From the NCBI GenBank assembly GCA_003447895.1, contig DLYC01000163.1, positions 1 to 6,431 of the forward strand: a stretch of DNA of 6,431 nucleotides. Direction: 5' to 3'. The position numbers and the translations under genes were made by a program. Numbering within the stretch: the first letter of the stretch is position 1; each line of letters opens with the position of its first letter. Below, in pieces: positions 5,244 through 6,431 of this stretch. The notes below the pieces were generated by a model, which was not told the origin of the DNA, did not search any database, and saw nothing but the letters and a program-made list of their open reading frames with translations. The stretch comes from Lachnospiraceae bacterium. GTDB lineage: Bacteria > Bacillota > Clostridia > Lachnospirales > Lachnospiraceae.

Positions 5244-6406
5244 GCCTGCTCTCCTTCCTTCTTATGCTTCATAAACCGAAGAAAATCCCGGATGCCCAGA
5301 AACCGGCTTTTTCTCAAAGCCACGGAATAGCCTGCCAAAAGATTCCCTGACTCGAAGATCTCATGCGTGACCATGCTCTTCTGTGTCAGGGCAGCCGTGA
5401 TAAAGTGTCCGAGGAAAGTCTCGTCCTTTCCTTCCTTCGGTGCCTTTCTGTACTCCTCGCAGTAGCGGTTTTCGTCAAAATCCGGAATCTCCTCACCCGA
5501 CAGCTTCTCGCCGAATGCTTTCCAGTCCGCGCAGGAATCGAGCTGCCGCTTCTCCAGGATCGCCCGAATCTCCTGCTCGTGAGGGGACACCGACTCCGTG
5601 TCATAGTGGTCCGTCTCGAAGTCCGCATAATCGCCGCGAAGATACTTCATCGCGTACACCATCTGTCCGAAGGCCTTGTAATAATCCGACGGATTGTCCT
5701 TCAGGATCATCTCGTAGCCGGCCCAGGCCGGCAGATACTTGTAGCGCATAAAGCTGTAGTCCGGCAGATGTCCCGCGCGGCCATGGCCAAGGCTCATCAC
5801 CGAGCTCTCCTTTGTCTGATAGACCGTGTTCGTATAGATTCCCTTTTCCGGGTCATCCTTTCCCGCCGGATTGTGGCGGAACGTCACTCTTCTCTCTGTG
5901 AAGGAATCTCCTTCCGGAATCAGTTCGTAGAACCAATAGTCGGTGTTGTTGATGACCTGGGAAGGCGTCCCGGCAAAATACTGATGCGCCCAGGTGTCCG
6001 CCAGCACATGCATGGCAAGTCCGACTGCCTGGAGGCTTTTGTTTGCGGCCAGCTTCACGGTCTTGGCAAGAAGCTCGCCGTTGGGTCCGCAGATCAGCCG
6101 GTACCTGGCCTTATAGAACTCCGAGCCCTTCCTGATATCCGCTTTCAGGTCCCTGGGAAGGAAGTGGAAGGAAGACCAGATCCTTGTGATGTCCTGAAGT
6201 CCCAGAAGATCCGTGCGGGCGTCCATCATTTCCAGCTGCAGCTGCGTCGTCGCCGCGGAGTCCGGTCCGTTGATCGTGGAGAGCAGCGTTCTCGTGCAGC
6301 AGTCCACAAACTGCGCGCTATAGCAGATCGAAAGGCTCTCCTCATGAGAATATCCCGCCAGATAAGCCGCGCAATATGTCGCATAGTAATGAAAATCAAT
6401 CTGCAT
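5240..6406 (-). CDS. DUF6765 family protein, probable metal-binding all-alpha hydrolase fold
   Basis: A 388-residue protein with no signal peptide or membrane helix. It starts MQIDFHYYATYCAAYLAGYS and continues HEES..ICYSAQFVD, the opening I associate with DUF6765. It carries MHVLADTWAHQYFAG (132-146) and SLGHGRAGHLPDYSFMRYKY (205-224). The spacing H133-x3-D137-x3-H141, with H6, H21, D35 and H81, recalls the metal ligands of zinc-dependent phospholipase C and S1/P1-nuclease folds, where His and Asp from several helices hold a metal cluster. That comparison is inference and no substrate is known. It is the first visible gene of a three-gene operon (then DUF308-like and MATE), with a 4-base overlap to the second. 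A GGAGG on the minus strand (6419-6423) lies 12 bases before the start, longer than usual, so initiation may be modest. The promoter lies beyond the window edge or the operon extends upstream. Confidence 0.8.
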   Translation of the reverse strand: MQIDFHYYATYCAAYLAGYSHEESLSICYSAQFVDCCTRTLLSTINGPDSAATTQLQLEMMDARTDLLGLQDITRIWSSFHFLPRDLKADIRKGSEFYKARYRLICGPNGELLAKTVKLAANKSLQAVGLAMHVLADTWAHQYFAGTPSQVINNTDYWFYELIPEGDSFTERRVTFRHNPAGKDDPEKGIYTNTVYQTKESSVMSLGHGRAGHLPDYSFMRYKYLPAWAGYEMILKDNPSDYYKAFGQMVYAMKYLRGDYADFETDHYDTESVSPHEQEIRAILEKRQLDSCADWKAFGEKLSGEEIPDFDENRYCEEYRKAPKEGKDETFLGHFITAALTQKSMVTHEIFESGNLLAGYSVALRKSRFLGIRDFLRFMKHKKEGEQA

Positions 6407-6431
6407 CTTCTGTTTTGTCCTCCGCCGTCGC

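Noticed and set aside
1..6431. CRISPR array, tRNA, rRNA, insertion sequence or attachment site
   Set aside because: No regularly spaced direct repeats, cloverleaf, ribosomal RNA signature, transposase or flanking duplication was seen by eye.

Overview
The window reads as chromosomal DNA from a Gram-positive anaerobe of the class Clostridia, probably Lachnospiraceae or a relative. This is inferred from the moderately high GC content, strong purine-rich ribosome binding sites (AGGAGG, GGGAGG, AGGGGG), GC-hairpin-plus-T-run terminators, a transcription-terminating manganese riboswitch, and the protein families present. No species can be named from this.

Layout, left to right. (1) At 58-930 (+) is a Uma2-type PD-(D/E)XK nuclease-fold protein with an N-terminal helix-turn-helix. 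(2) A short convergent intergenic region (931-1049) holds a GC hairpin and a perfect 14-bp palindrome. (3) At 1050-1508 (-) is a small four-helix membrane protein. (4) A 461-base divergent intergenic region (1509-1969) holds a consensus-like promoter, a yybP-ykoY (Mn2+-sensing) riboswitch aptamer, an overlapping intrinsic terminator and a structured leader. (5) This leader feeds a 422-residue ArsB/NhaD/SLC13-type permease at 1970-3238 (+), which ends at a textbook terminator. (6) A convergent minus-strand operon fills the rest. In order of transcription it encodes a DUF6765-like protein (6406-5240), a DUF308/HdeD-like membrane protein (5243-4710, start overlapping the previous stop by 4 bases) and a MATE-family efflux transporter (4693-3305).

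The most notable feature is the manganese riboswitch placed directly in front of an ArsB/NhaD/SLC13-type permease. Known genes behind this riboswitch class include Mn2+ exporters such as MntP and cation-pumping P-type ATPases. The arrangement therefore predicts that this permease exports Mn2+ or protects against excess Mn2+, a job not normally assigned to its superfamily. The minus-strand operon looks like an envelope or metal-dependent hydrolase module coupled to an exporter, but its substrate cannot be read from the sequence.
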